Positions 1 through 11,800 of a stretch of DNA of 64,000 nucleotides are shown in pieces. A program made the position numbers and the translations under genes. Each line of letters begins with the position of its first letter. The first letter of the stretch is position 1. The DNA comes from Molossus alvarezi. Lineage: Eukaryota; Chordata; Mammalia; Chiroptera; Molossidae. The DNA lies in contig CM073899.1 of assembly GCA_037176705.1 (NCBI GenBank), forward strand, positions 7,378,001 through 7,442,000, written 5' to 3'. The notes beneath the pieces were generated by a model that was not told the DNA's origin, ran no database searches, and worked only from the letters and a program-made list of their open reading frames with translations.

Positions 1-1137
1 AGGCTGAGGGAGGCTGAGGCTGCTGGAGCCCCAGGCAGCTCTTCTTAAAGGGTCAGTGCATGGACTTACCAGACTCGTACCCTCCAGGCTCCAGTGTGGG
101 GGAGGCAGCTTGAAAGGCACCAGAGATATACAGAGAAGAACTGAGCTGTTTGGCATTGGGGCGAGGGATGGAGAGGCGGTTTTCTCCTGGACAGATGTGC
201 TGTCAGAGGCCTTTGCTCCTTTGGTGAGCCCTCCCCCCATGAGGCAGGCACACAGCCGCCATATCTGGGACTCCAGCAACCTGGCTCACACTGTTGACCC
301 CGCCCTGGTGATTCCCTGAGGCCAAGCCCCATCCTACTTTCAGGCCCATCTAAACTGTTCCCAGTGGCTTTACCACAAGAATGTCTTGTCTCGGATCCTG
401 CTTAAGATTTTCCTAAATTCTTTCAAACAAGCAGCATCTGGTCTCAAAGAGCCCCAAACATCTTGTTAAATGGCCCCAAGCCTGACACTAGAAGCAGCCA
501 GCCTTGGTTCACAATTTGGCTTTTTCTGGGCATCTCTAAGCCCAGCACAAGAAGCAGCCATCTGCAGACTGCTTTGTAGTTATGCCTGGTGGCCCGGGGT
601 ATAACACAGGCAGTGGCTGACCTTGCCCCAAAACCAGCACACCCAGTAGACAGCTTCAGACCACATCGAATCACCACCACCCAACCATTGCCACAAATGG
701 CACTCTCAAGGAATGGACTCAGTGGGTACCAGAGCCCTGCTCAAGTAAGTCTTGCTCTGTGTGGTGGGCCCCTGCACAGCTGATCATCTACAGTAGTCAG
801 AGGTCAGTGGTCAGTGGGCACAGCTGATCAGCCTGAGTAAAACCCTCTCATTGATGTGCCAACAGCAATCAAGACTCAATTACAACAGAAGGGTGTAAAC
901 TCTACGTGAGCGGTATACCTAGAGGCACCAGCGGGGAAATCAGGGAGGCTGTGACACTGGACCTACAAGACGCCTACTATAATAGGCCACCCTAGGAAGC
1001 CCCAGAGACATAGCAACTCTACCTAATACATAGAAACAAACACAGGGAAGCAGCCAAAATGAGGAGACAAAGTAAAAGGTCCCAAATGAAAGAACAGAAC
1101 AAAACTCCAGGGGAAAAAAAAAAAAAAACTAAGCAAA

Positions 1138-2019
1138 ATGGAGATAAGCAACCTAACAGATGCAGAGTTCAAAACACTGCTTATAAGGATGCTCAATGAA
1201 CTTAGTGAGAACCTCAATGAACTTAGTGATGGCCTCAAGAGCATAAAAAAAGACCAGTCAGAAATGAAGGAGGCACTAACTGAAATAAAGAATAATGTAC
1301 AGAGATTCAATAGTAGAGTAGGTAAAGCCAAGAAGCAAACCGATTTGGAATATAAGGAAGCAGAAAACACCCAATCAGAACAGCAAACGGAAAAAAGAAT
1401 CCACAAAAATGAGGATAGTGTAAGGTGCCTCTTGGACAACTTCAAGCATGCCAACATTCACATCTTAGGGGTGCCAGAAGGAGAAGAGAGAGAACAAGAA
1501 ATTGAATACCTATTTGAATCAGTAATGAGAGAGAACTTCCCTATTTGAATCAATAATGACAGAAAACTTCCCTAACTTGATGAAGGAAACAGACATACAA
1601 GACCAGGAAGCAGAGAGAGTCCCAAACAAGATGAACCCCAAGAGGCTCACACCAAGACACATCCTCATCAAAATGCTAAAGGTTAAAGACAAAGAGAGAA
1701 TCTTAAAAGCAGCAAGAGAAAAGTAGTTAGTTGCCTACAAAGGAGTTCCCATAAGACTGTCAGCTGATTTCTTGAAAGACACTTTGCAGGCCACAAGGGG
1801 TGGCAGGAGATATTCAGAGTGATGAAAAGCAACAACCTACAGCCAAGATTACTCTATCCTGCAAAGCTATCATTTAGAATCGATGGCCATATAAAGAGTT
1901 TCCCAGACAAGAAAAAGCTAAAGGAGTTCATCACCACCAAACCATTGTTATATGAAATGTTGAAGGGTCTTCTTGAAGAAAAAGAAAATCAAAAATATGA
2001 ACAAACAAAATGGCAATAA
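1138..2019 (+). pseudogene. HAL1 copy A ORF1 (L1 ORF1p-like RNA-binding protein), broken
   Basis: This encodes an L1 ORF1p-like nucleic-acid chaperone remnant. The first frame (1138-1548) starts MEISNLTDAEFKTLL and runs into a lysine/glutamate-rich coiled coil with two heptads at 1192-1233 (LNELSEN, LNELSDG), then an RRM-like stretch (NIHILGVPEGEE). It stops in a 31-base tandem duplication at 1511-1572 that shifts the frame. The next frame carries the C-terminal domain (NKMNPKR, KERILKAARE), is broken by a TAG after AREK and by a small deletion near 1798, and ends in the 1819-2019 frame (LQPRLLYPAKLSFRIDGHIK). No full-length protein can be made. The family is L1 ORF1p (trimeric coiled coil, RRM, CTD). 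Confidence 0.85.
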
Positions 2020-2281
2020 ATACATATCCATCGACAATTGAATCTACAAACAAAATAAAGAAGCAAAACAGAAACATTCTCATAGATACCGAGAACATTT
2101 TGTTGGTTGCCAGATGGGAAAGGGGTTAGGGGAATGGGTGAAAAGGGTGAAGAGATTAAGAAGCACAAATTAGTTGTTAGACTGACAAATATCAAAGGGA
2201 AAGCAGGTGGGGGTGGTGAGAAGAAATAAACCAAAGAACTTAGATGCATAGATGCATAACCAATGGACACAGACAACAGTG

Positions 2282-2336
2282 AGGGGAAAGGCGGGGGGGG
2301 GGGGCGGGAGTGGGGAGGAGGGGTCAATGGAGGAAA
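2282..2336 (+). other. G-rich tract in HAL1 copy A 3' UTR (potential G-quadruplex)
   Basis: There are at least four runs of three or more Gs, including a run of more than ten, separated by one to three bases, just upstream of the polyadenylation signal. Equivalent tracts lie at 21709-21746 and 63485-63521 in the other HAL1 copies and at 14312-14338 in an L1. A guanine-rich 3' UTR tract is a recurring feature of mammalian L1. Confidence 0.75.
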
Positions 2337-2392
2337 AAGGAGGAACATCTGTAATATATTCAACAATAAAGGTAAGTTTTTTAAAAAAAATC

Positions 2393-5300
2393 CTGAGAAG
2401 AAACGTAATTCCTAAGTTTTCTTTAAGAAACATGAAGAAATAGGAAGAGTCAAATTTCGCAAATACTATGTTTTGGTATACTGAGAAACAACAGTAAAAG
2501 ACAAACTGTTCTTTAATCAATGTTGTATATATTGTAATTAGGTAGATATTTGTCAAGATTTAAAACTAAAAAATATGAGACACTGGCTATAGTTGAAATG
2601 AGTATTTGTTGAAGTTGGAACAACTGACTGTGTTTAGGAGAGATGTTTTCTTCCCTGTTGACATGACCTACAAAGAATTTGATGAAAAGAGGGTATTGCT
2701 GGATAGCCAGGAACAGGGCCTCTTCCAAAGGGGGAGCTAGGACCTAGGCAATGACGAATCTGGCCAGTTGAATCTGGAAGCAGGTGGTTATTAAAGGCTG
2801 AAACTATTTGCCCCAAAAGTAGCTAAAATATGCTAGTAATTTCCTTTCTTTTTTCTTGAACTCTTAAAGAGGTCTTCCTATGTGTTTCAAGATGATCTCA
2901 GCTGTGCCTTGCAGTGGAGTTTGAGAGAAAATACGTGTGTTCAAGCAAAGGAAGCAGCCACTGAAGTGAGTGCAGTCAGGAACATGTCTTCCTGGCGGAA
3001 TTCCGGGGGCAGAAATGGCAGGAGCAGACTCAGAGGCTATGCAATTATGAGAGCCCACTTAGATCAGAACTGAATGATTTGGCTTCGCATATAGGGCACA
3101 AGGTTCCCTTTCTAGCCAGCTCCTTAGATAAGAAAGAGCCCTAAAAGATTGAGGGCAGATAAGGATAATGAAGGTGAAGTTCTACCAACCACATGGTTCC
3201 TAATAACCAGTGGACTTCAGGTCAACCCCCAGTGACACCTCATTTTCTTCTGGCTTTGTTACGCTGCTTCCCACACGAAGGTAACTCACTGAGCTTCCCG
3301 GCTAAAAAGCAGGGTGACTAATACTCTGACCTGACAGCCTTCTAAGTAAGTTGTTTTGTCCTCCCGAGTGAGTGGCAGTCAAGTTGAGCTCTCCAACCCC
3401 AAACACTCCCATCTTTCCACATATCCTGTCTCATCAGATGGTGCCTTTATATGGCAATCTCCTAAACCAAGGAGCTAAACTTTATATTTGATTTTTCTTC
3501 CTCTTTACCTTGGTCCTTCACAAATTCAGTGGGTCATTAAGTCCTATGAAAATGTCTTCCTAATTACTTCTCAAACTTACACATTCCCTAAGTTTTGCTA
3601 CCTTGTTTAGCCACTATTTCAGTTTATTCTGTTATCATGGCATGCTCAGATTTCTATGCCAATAGCAATATCACATGGTGTCTCATACACGATTCTCCCC
3701 ATCCCTTGCTGCTAAAAGTTATCATTCTGAATCACAAGCAAGTACTGTGCCTCGCCTGTGGTTCCACAGGAGCCCAGTGCCAAATAACTGAATATATATG
3801 TAAATGAAAGTCAGCTTCCAAATGCCTAATATGATTACAAGCTATGCAAATGGTTACTCAGGAGTTTCATACACATATTGTTATTCAGGAAGATAACAAC
3901 TATACATTTTGCTATTCAGAGAAATTTAATAACACTATGCTATTTTATTTACATTTCATTCATGATGAAATGTAAAACAAACAGCACTCCAGTCAGTAAT
4001 ATAAAATCAAAGTACAACAAGGAAAACATGTTAGAGCCTGTCAGCGACCAGGGTAAATCGTGAGCAATCTCCGTGACCCTTAAGAAACCAGAAACATTTT
4101 CTTCTTGGAAAGAGGTTAATTGTTTGATAAAATCAGCATTTTCCCTTTGAAATTCATCTTGGAAATCAACAAAAGATTACTAGTAACTATTAGAATAGCC
4201 ATTGTTTATAGCATATATTCACACAAAAATTTTAGGTATAATTAAAAATCAATTTGCTGTGGCAAAATCTGTGTGTCAGAAATGGAATTCAATCTTGTAT
4301 GGTTCTAAATGAGGACTACCTAGAAACAGTCCTCAACCCTAAAATTTTCTCAAGTGTATGTAGCGAACTGCATCGGAAATTAAGTACCAGACTCAGCAGC
4401 ATGCTTTCCTTGGGCTATCAGTGCTGCATAAATGTCGCCCGTGCAGAGCTTTCCACATTTTTTGTGTTTTGAATTAAAATTGATTCCAGCTAATTCCTCA
4501 TCTTAAGTATATTAGGCAAATGCTTATTTTAAAGTAACCGGGCAGAGGAAGCTGCAGATAGATTCAGAAAAAAGTTGAATTAATTTCTCATTCTATCTTA
4601 ACAGTGGTATTCCTGATCAAGGTAACAAAGGCCTCTGAGTGGTGGTTCCTTTGTATATACTTTGAAATTAGTGAGATCGGTTGGGCACGATAAATTTGAG
4701 GGAGAATATGAGAATGTCTGTGAAGGTGTCATAGACACACACGAGGTTGCTACTGAATAAAAGTGATGAATAGGGTCAAATAAACAAGTGTAGATGGATG
4801 GCTTTTATTTTCATAAAAATTCAAAATTATAAGACCATTTCATTCACTTTTTTACTCACATATCAAATATTGAAAATTTCTTTAGTTAAACATGGAATAA
4901 CAATGGACAAAAGACATTTTCATCAATGAGTTTACAGTAAAGATAATAGAAAAAACATAAATAAAAAATTTCAGAGATTATGAGAGCATTCAACAAAATG
5001 TTGGATGTTACAAATCAGATGGATGATGGGTACCCTTCTTTGAAGGCCAAAAAGAATGCTTAAATCTTCCCTAAGCCGGAAGTTGGCAAATAGAAATAAA
5101 ATAATTTATATTGCAGAATTCAAGTAAAGCTAGGAAATCTAGAAACTAGGCAAATCTGAAAGAATTGCCACAGTGGGACTGAAAATAAGAAGACTGATTT
5201 ATGGGATACATAAAGAGTTGAGTCAAAAACTCATAAAACATATTTGCAACAAAATTCAACTAAAAAAAAAAGAATATTTAAAGTATGTAAGAAATCAATA

Positions 5301-5468
5301 AGATAAAGACAAATAACCCACTACAAAAACGGACATAGGACAGGCACAGGAATTTTACAGAAGTAACTCAAATGTCCAGTAATCATATCAAATACCACTC
5401 ATGCTTATGGGTAATCAGAAAAAAGACAAATTATATTCATAATACAATGTCACAACTATTAAATTGAA
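2393..5468. other. Non-coding sequence, nothing recognised
   Basis: This is AT-rich sequence with short scattered frames only (61-72 residues, no familiar motif). I see no SINE, LTR or L1 segment I can name. Old, strongly diverged repeats could be hidden here. Confidence 0.5.
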
Positions 5469-5790
5469 AATCAGTCAGATAATAAATGCCTATGACAACT
5501 GTCATAGGGGAAGGGGACTGAAAGTCTGGATGAAAGAAGGTGAACAGATTAAGCAAAAAAAAAATTATATATATAGACACATATAACAGTGTGGTAACAG
5601 CCAGAGGAAAATGGGTGGGTGGAGGTAGAGGCTGGCAAAAGGGGGGTAAACGGGGACAGAAAGAAACTTGACTTTGGTCAATGGGCACATGGTGCAGTGT
5701 GCAGATAATGATTTGTTGAGTTTTACACTTGAAACCTATATGGTTTCGTGGACCAATATCACCCCAATAAATTCAATTAAAAGTTTATGA
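5469..5790 (+). repeat. Unclassified retroelement-like 3' end with AATAAA
   Basis: The stretch is G-rich in its middle and ends with a long AT-rich segment and CCCCAATAAATTCAATTAAA. I recognise this ending (CACTTGAAACCTATAT followed by CACCCCAATAAATTCAAT) as a recurrent 3' terminus in bat and other laurasiatherian genomes, but cannot name the family. A perfect 20-base inverted repeat sits near its left end at 5489-5508. Boundaries are approximate. Confidence 0.5.
5489..5508. repeat. Perfect 20-base palindrome
   Basis: CCTATGACAACTGTCATAGG reads as its own reverse complement apart from the two central bases, giving a nine-base stem with a two-base spacer. It lies at the 5' side of the G-rich unclassified repeat. 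No function is assigned. Confidence 0.8.
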
Positions 5791-6702
5791 CTAAATGGAG
5801 CAACTGAGTTTTACACTCTAATCGAGACACAAATTGGTAAAATCACTATGGAAAATAATAATATTTATTAAAATGGAAGACATCTATATCTGAAGTTCTA
5901 CTCATTTTATTATCAGATACATAACTATTTAAAACCAAACACAAAACAAAAAAAACCTTATACATGTACCAGAATGTTTGTTGGCCAAAAGTTTATAATT
6001 GCAAATCTTAAGAAAAATAAAGATATGTCCACAGAAAAAAAAGAATAGAATGTAAAAACTGTGCATTATTACTGTAATAAAAGTTTGGTTACAACAGTGA
6101 AAATTAATTACCTGCAGCTACATTAAATAACACAGGAAATTTGGAAACACGCTTAGATACTCAATAATTACACAGTTAATAAAATTTAAAAACTTTTGAC
6201 TTTCTATTTTACTTTTTTTTTTTATTCTATTAACTTGCTAAATAGGACTTTCGTAACAGCATCCTCTGAGTATTGGCAATCACCAGAATCTGTCCGGTGC
6301 TCTCAAGCAGTGTTCTCAGGACCACTTCCTACTTTCAAAACTATTTAGAACCTAAGAAGTTTGTGTATACAAGGGTCACTTCTATCAATTTGTATCAGAA
6401 ATTAAACTGAAAAAATAAAATATATATATGAATCAATTCTTTTAAAATAATAATCATATTCATATCATAATCATAACATAACATATTCTTATAAAATAAC
6501 TATTTTTCATAGAAAATAAATTACTGAGAATAGTGTCATTGTTTTATATATATTTTCTGTTTGTTTGTTTGTTTGTTTGTAGATATCTTTAATGTATACT
6601 TTAGGAGACAACAGCCAAATCATTCCATTTGTTTCTGCATTATATCGGTAGTGATATGTTCCTTTGAATGAAGTTGATGAAGTATATACTAGTTCCTCCA
6701 AC
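5791..6702. other. AT-rich non-coding sequence
   Basis: No gene or nameable repeat is seen except a short (TTTG)n run at 6556-6581. Several short poly-A and poly-T runs occur. Confidence 0.5.
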
Positions 6703-7025
6703 TCCAATTTTATTTTATTTTATTTTTATTAATTTGTTGTTGTTACAGATGTTTCTCCTTTTTTCCCCATTGGCCCCCCTCCTCCCCATCCGTCAAACAA
6801 CAAGTGGTGGCGAGTGTGTGGAGAAAAGGGGACTCTAGTACACTGCTGGTGGGAATGCAGACCTGGTGCAGCCACTATGGAAAACACTATAGTGTTACCT
6901 CAAAAAGTTAAAAATTGAACTGCCATTTGACCCAGTGATCCCGCTTGTAGGAATATACCCTAAGAAGCCTGAAACACCAATCAGAAAGAATGTATGTACC
7001 CCTATGTTCAATCCAATTTTATTTT
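6703..7025 (-). mobile_element. Short 5'-inverted (twin-primed) L1 insertion with 14-base target-site duplication
   Basis: The 14-base direct repeat TCCAATTTTATTTT is perfect at 6703-6716 and 7012-7025. Between the copies, 6717-6794 is the reverse complement of the L1/HAL1 3' UTR end (ACAGATG, then CCCCATTG and CTCCTCCCC, the complement of the GGGGAGGAG / CAATGGGG tract). It is preceded by T-rich sequence, which is the poly-A tail on the minus strand. 6795-7011 is plus-strand L1 ORF2 sequence (GTGGAGAAAAGG ... ACTGCTGGTGGGAATG ... GGAATATACCC). Opposite orientations inside one target-site duplication is the hallmark of twin priming. Confidence 0.8.
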
Positions 7026-7039
7026 GAAAGGTTGAATTT

Positions 7040-7272
7040 TTTTTTTAATACAGATATTTTACTTTTTTTAAAATTGATTTTAGAGAGAAGAAGGGAGAGG
7101 AAGAGAGAAATAGAAACATTGATGAGAGAGATCATCAATTGGCTGTCTCCTGCATGCCTCCCATTGGGGATTGGGCCAACAACTTGGGCATGTGCCCTGG
7201 ACAGGAATTGAACCAGCAACCTTCCAGTGCATGGGTTGATGCTAAATTAGTGAGCCACAACCAGCCATGCTT
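7040..7272 (-). mobile_element. VES SINE, short subtype
   Basis: The reverse complement reads as a tRNA-like head, CT-rich body and A-rich tail; on the plus strand it starts with poly-T and GATTTTAGAGAGAAGAAGGG and ends with TGGTTGATGCTAAATTAGTGAGCC. It is flanked by an imperfect direct repeat around TTGAATTTT. It sits just right of the twin-primed L1. It belongs to the subtype without the TCCTC/GAGGA hairpin. Confidence 0.85.
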
Positions 7273-8570
7273 GAATTTTATAATTGACAACCAAAACTGC
7301 TACTGGTTTTCTTTGAATTAACTCACTTCATTCATTTTTTGAGAAAATGTCTGCCAAATACAAAAGCCTGAATAATGATATTTCAGTTTTCAATCATACT
7401 TTCAAGTGATAATGAAATTTTGGGGCGGGGGGACTATTCAGACATCAATTAAATCTCTCAAGTATTTTTCCTACTATGTCCATTGCATTTGGTAGGCTGT
7501 GAGGGTTGTATACATACTTGCCATATCTTCACACAGTATATTAAAAGAATATGTATTCAAGGGTAGAGATTTAATACAATTATATTTTTCTACTTTGTCA
7601 ATGGCAGTTTTAGATATGAATGGAATTCCTTTTTAGTTATGAGTATGTGGCAGTGAAGAACACCACGAATACCCTATGTTGTGAGGCTACTGCCTTGGTT
7701 CATGCTAGGGCACCAGCAGATTTATTCACCATTGCTTTTGTACCATTGATGAAGTATAAATGCAATGCAATCAGCAACTTCCAACAGTATTCTTACAAAC
7801 ATAATTTTGACCTCTCAGATTTATTGAAATGATCTCAGACATTGATCCTCCCAAGTTCTGTGGACACCGCCTTGACAACTACTGTTAAAATGGAGTCAGA
7901 TACAAATGAACATATTAGCAAGTAGAAAAGAAAAATCTCATCTACATATGGTGCACACCAGAAAGTAAGAAATAACATGGAAGTCCTAAGTGCTCATGGA
8001 ATTAGGGGGTAGGTTAAATTATCTTTCTCATATGGCTCTGGAAAATCCCTTTTACTGCAGTTAATGTTTTGCAATTAGGAGATTCAGGAACTTATACTCC
8101 GAAGAGAAATTAGAGGATCAAACATAGGGAAATGAGAAAGTACATGGTATATGAACTGGAAATCAGGAACATCATTGTAACTAATATAGATACTGTATGG
8201 CTCAACATACCCTGCAGCAGCAGAATCCAAGAACTTGTTTCTGCCCAACTTTTGACTAAATCAACTCAAACCACTAATTCCATATGACCATATTCTAGTT
8301 TAGTTTATTCTCTCTATTACCATTGCTAAAGGTTCAAAGTTATTTTGAAAGCTGAGGTCAAAAACATTAAAGTCATTCATTTGGGACATGACTAGTTAGG
8401 TATAGCCTTCATTTTTGACACATAACATAGAAATCTATGCTAATATGTATTTCATATTGGTAAATGGGTGTATTAACATGAATAAAATTGAAGCAGTAAT
8501 GAAAAACCTCCCAACAAAGAGAGGCTCAGAACCACATGGTTTAACAGTTAGATGGAAAAAAAAAATTAAA
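7273..8570. other. Non-coding sequence, nothing recognised
   Basis: No familiar repeat or conserved frame is seen. The longest frame (7620-7832, 70 codons) has no recognisable motif and looks random. Confidence 0.5.
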
Positions 8571-8783
8571 ACCCTGCCTGTGTGGCTTAGTGGTTGAGCA
8601 TCAATCCATGCACCAAAAGGTCGCCAGTTTGATTCCCAGTCAGGGCACATGCCCAGGTTGTGGGCCCAATCCCCAGTGGTGGGGGATACAGGAGGTGGTA
8701 AATTCATGTTCTCTCTTCATCGATGTTTCTCTCTCTCTCTAGCTCTCCCTTCCTCTCTTTCTAAAATAACCAAACAAAAATTA
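8571..8783 (+). mobile_element. VES SINE, short subtype
   Basis: The head is CCTGCCTGTGTGGCTTAGTG, with an A-box-like GGCTTAGTGGTTGAG and a B-box-like GTTTGATTCCC, then a CTCTCT body, and TTTCTAAAATAACC before an A-rich tail. Flanking AAAATTAAA-type repeats suggest the target-site duplication. Confidence 0.85.
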
Positions 8784-8784
8784 A

Positions 8785-9641
8785 ATAATTAATACCAATC
8801 CTTCTCAAACTTTTCTTCAAAAGTTAAGGAGTAGGGAACCCTCCAAAGCTCATATTATAAAGCCAGTATTACCCTGGTATGAAATCCAGTTAAGGCACTG
8901 CAAGAAAAGATACTCAGAAACCCCTCTCTCTGAAGAATATAGATGCAAAAATGCACAAGTAAATTCTAGCAAACCTTCTTCAATAACACATTAAAAGGAT
9001 CATATACCATGATCCTGTAGGATTTCTGCCTAGGATGCAAGGATGATTAAACATACACAAATAAAAAAATATGATATACCACATTAATAGAACAAAAAGA
9101 TAAAAATCATATAATCTTACCAATAAATTTTATGAAGTGTTTAACAAAATTCAACACCCTTTTGTGAAAAAAGCCTTCAACTAATAAGGTTACTATATGG
9201 CAAACCCACTTCAAACATCATACTCTATAATAAAAAAAAAAATCTAAGATCAAGATAAGACAAGGGTTTCCACTCTTACTGCTTTAATTTAAAGATGTTT
9301 TAGCCACAGAAATTGGGCAAGGAAAATAAATAAAAGTCATCCAAATCAGAAAGAAAGAACTAAAAATATCTCTGTTTGCAGATAACATAATTTAACGTAT
9401 AGAAAACCTTAAAAGTCCAGCAAAATCATGGAAAAAAATAAATAAATTCAGTAAACTTGCAGGATACAAAACCAACATACAAAAATTACTTGCACTTCTA
9501 TACACTAACAATAAACTATATTAAAGAAATAAAGCAACACAATTTACTAGCAAGAACTATAAAATGCTTAGAAACAAATTTAAGCAAGAAGGTGAAAGAG
9601 ATTTGTGCATTGAATTATATGTTGAATTAAAAATTGAAGAA
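8785..9641 (+). mobile_element. Old L1, ORF2 segment (left part of a split copy)
   Basis: This is diverged L1 reverse-transcriptase coding sequence in sense orientation: CCAATCCTTCTCAAAC, then AATATAGATGCAAAAATGC, the GTAGGATTTCTGCCTAGGATG region (the GFIPGMQ motif in other copies), and later AGATAACATAATT where the catalytic FADD region should lie. There are many stops and indels. It ends at the left target-site copy of the younger L1 and resumes at 14378. Confidence 0.8.
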
Positions 9642-10299
9642 AAATTCTAAAATGGCAGCAGAGTGGATGGTAGCTACAGAGACTGTCTCCCAGAACCAAA
9701 CTGGAATTACAACTAAAATAAAGACAAATCACTGGGAACAATCAATAGAAAAGCTGCTGGAGAGAACCCATATTACCAGGAATGAAAAGAGGACACCAAA
9801 TTGAGCCTACACAGAAGCCATCTTACTCAAAGAGCTTCTTCTCAGAACTCTTGGGAGAACCAATAGCCCCTCTTTCAGGAATTTTACATCTCCTGTCCAG
9901 GTCAGAGAAATGTGAATTGAAGCTGATTAACAGCTAGAGACCCCAGGCATGCATCTGCCCACCCACTGGAAATCCTCTTACCCTGACACCAGAGGAAATT
10001 TTTCATTCAGGTGAGGGCTACAACACACGGCTCATCAAGTAACTGAGACAAATAGCTACCTGGCAAAGGTAGAGAAAAATTGAACCATTTCTTGATCTGC
10101 AAATATACCCAGAAAAGTAAGACTTAAAAGTGGAGTTTAATGAGGGTGATTCCCACACTTATCCACACCCAGTAGAGGGAGCCACAGTCAAACACCAACA
10201 CTGACAGGAAAAAATTTTCAGGCTTCAAAACCCACTGAGACAGCCAAAATGGTAAAACAAAGAAACAAATTCCAAATGAAAGAATGAGAGAACTCTACC

Positions 10300-10800
10300 A
10301 AAGAAGAGATAAATGAAATATAGTTAAGCAAGTTATCAGAGGTAGAGTTCAGAGTGATGATAATGAGGAAGCTCAACAGCATATGTAAAGAGCTCAACAG
10401 CATGAGACATTGAATATCAACCAATTGGAAATAAAAACTACCAAGTGACAATGAAGAATCACATAGCAGAAATAAAGAAGACATTAAAAGGAATAACCAG
10501 CAGAGTAGAGAAAGCCAAGGATAGGATCAGTGAATTAGAAGACAGGATAGAAAAAAATCACCCAGTCGGAGAACACGAAAGGAAAAACAATTGAAAAACA
10601 AGAAGGCAGCTTAAGAGAACAATGGAACAATATGAAACATAACAACATCCACATCATAGGAGTTTCAGAAAAAGAGGGAAATGAGAAAGGGTTAGAGAAT
10701 ATATTTGAAGAAATAATGACAGAAAATATCCCCAACTTGGTGAAGGAAAAAGGCATAAAAGTTCAAGAAGCACAGAGAGCCTTAAGTAAGAAGAACCCAA
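10300..10800 (+). pseudogene. L1 ORF1 N-terminal remnant
   Basis: This is coiled-coil coding sequence (GAGCTCAACAGCATGAGAC) followed by the RRM region, readable at 10632-10790 as NNIHIIGVSEKEGNEKGL then IMTENIPNLVKEKGIKVQEA. Just after that the sequence jumps into ORF2, so the ORF1 C-terminal domain is missing. The 10632-10856 frame is therefore an ORF1-ORF2 junction product. Confidence 0.8.
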
Positions 10801-11548
10801 GAACCAAAGAGAGAGGACCCAAATACACAAAATCAGAAATGAAAGAAGAGAAGTAACAATTGACACCACAGAAATAAAAGGATCATTACAAAATACTATA
10901 AACAATTATATACCAAAAAATTGGGCAATCTAGGCAAAATGGACAAATTTCTAGAATCACATAGTTTCCCAACAATGAATAGGGAAGAGATAGAAAATTT
11001 GAACAGACCAATAACAACTAAGAAAATTGAAGATGTAATCAAGAAACTTCCAGCAAATAAAAGCCAGGCCCAGATGGCATCACGGGGGAGTTTTACCGAA
11101 CATTCAAAGAATTAACACCCATTTTTCTCAAACTATTCCAAAAAATTTAGGAAGAAGGAAGAGTTCCAAACTCGTTTTATGAGGCCAACATAAATATAAT
11201 TCCAAAACCAGACAAAAACACAACAAAGAAATAAAACTAAAGTCCAATATCCCTGACAAACATAGATGCCAAAATCCTTAACAAAATATTAGCAAATTAG
11301 ATCCAACAATATATTAAGAAAATTATTCATCATGGCCAGGTTGGATTCATCCCAGGGATTCAAGACTGGTACAATATTTGCAAATCAATACACAAAATGA
11401 AAGATAAAAACCATATGATCAAATCAATAGATGCTGAAAAAGTATTTGATAAAATCCAGCACCCATTTCTGATAAAAATGCTAAGCAATGTGGGAATAGA
11501 GGGATCATATGTCGACATAATAAAAGCCATATATTAAAAACCTATAGC

Positions 11549-11800
11549 CGCCCTGGCCGGTTTGGCTCAGCGGTTGGAGCATCAGCCTGCGGTACAGAGA
11601 GACCCGGGTTCGGTTCCCGCTAAGGGCACATACCTCGGTTGCAGTTTGTCCCCGGCCCTGGTTGGTCATGCGGGTGGCAGCCACTCGATGTGTCCCTTCA
11701 CGTCGATGTTTCTCTCTCTCTCTCTTCCTCTCTCTCCCTTCCACTCTATCTGAACGAAAAAATGGAAAAATGTTCTCGGGTGAGGATAAAAAAAAAAAAA
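11549..11800 (+). mobile_element. VES SINE, long subtype with 3' hairpin
   Basis: This is a representative tRNA-derived bat SINE. It has a head GCCCTGGCCGGTTTGGCTC with pol III A-box-like (GGCTCAGCGGTTGGAG) and B-box-like (GGTTCGGTTCCC) elements, a second conserved block (GTTGCAGTTTGTCCCCGGCC), a TCTCTCTC body, a CACTCTATCTGAACG segment, and near the tail TCTCGGGTGAGGA, a short stem-loop. It is flanked by AAAACCTATAGCC on both sides. It interrupts L1 ORF2. Confidence 0.93.

Larger units (their letters stand above)
1..2392 (+). mobile_element. HAL1 (half-L1) retrotransposon, copy A, left end cut by window edge
   Basis: This is a non-LTR retrotransposon with L1-type parts but no ORF2. Visible in order are a GC-richer 5' UTR (1 to about 1137), a broken ORF1 (1138-2019), and directly after it an L1-style 3' UTR with a G-rich block (2282-2336), an AATAAA at about 2364 and an A-rich end. 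The 5' UTR is closely similar to those at 19645, 42246 and 60878. The ORF1 stop is followed within about 100 bases by 3' UTR sequence; no endonuclease or reverse transcriptase coding sequence lies between. HAL1 elements are a known mammalian class mobilised by L1 in trans. The true 5' end lies outside the window. The HAL1 assignment rests on structure and on memory of the class. Confidence 0.8.

Noticed and set aside
11549..11640. tRNA gene from the SINE head with A and B boxes
   Set aside because: The head is a SINE part, lacks a proper cloverleaf and is repeated in over 20 copies.
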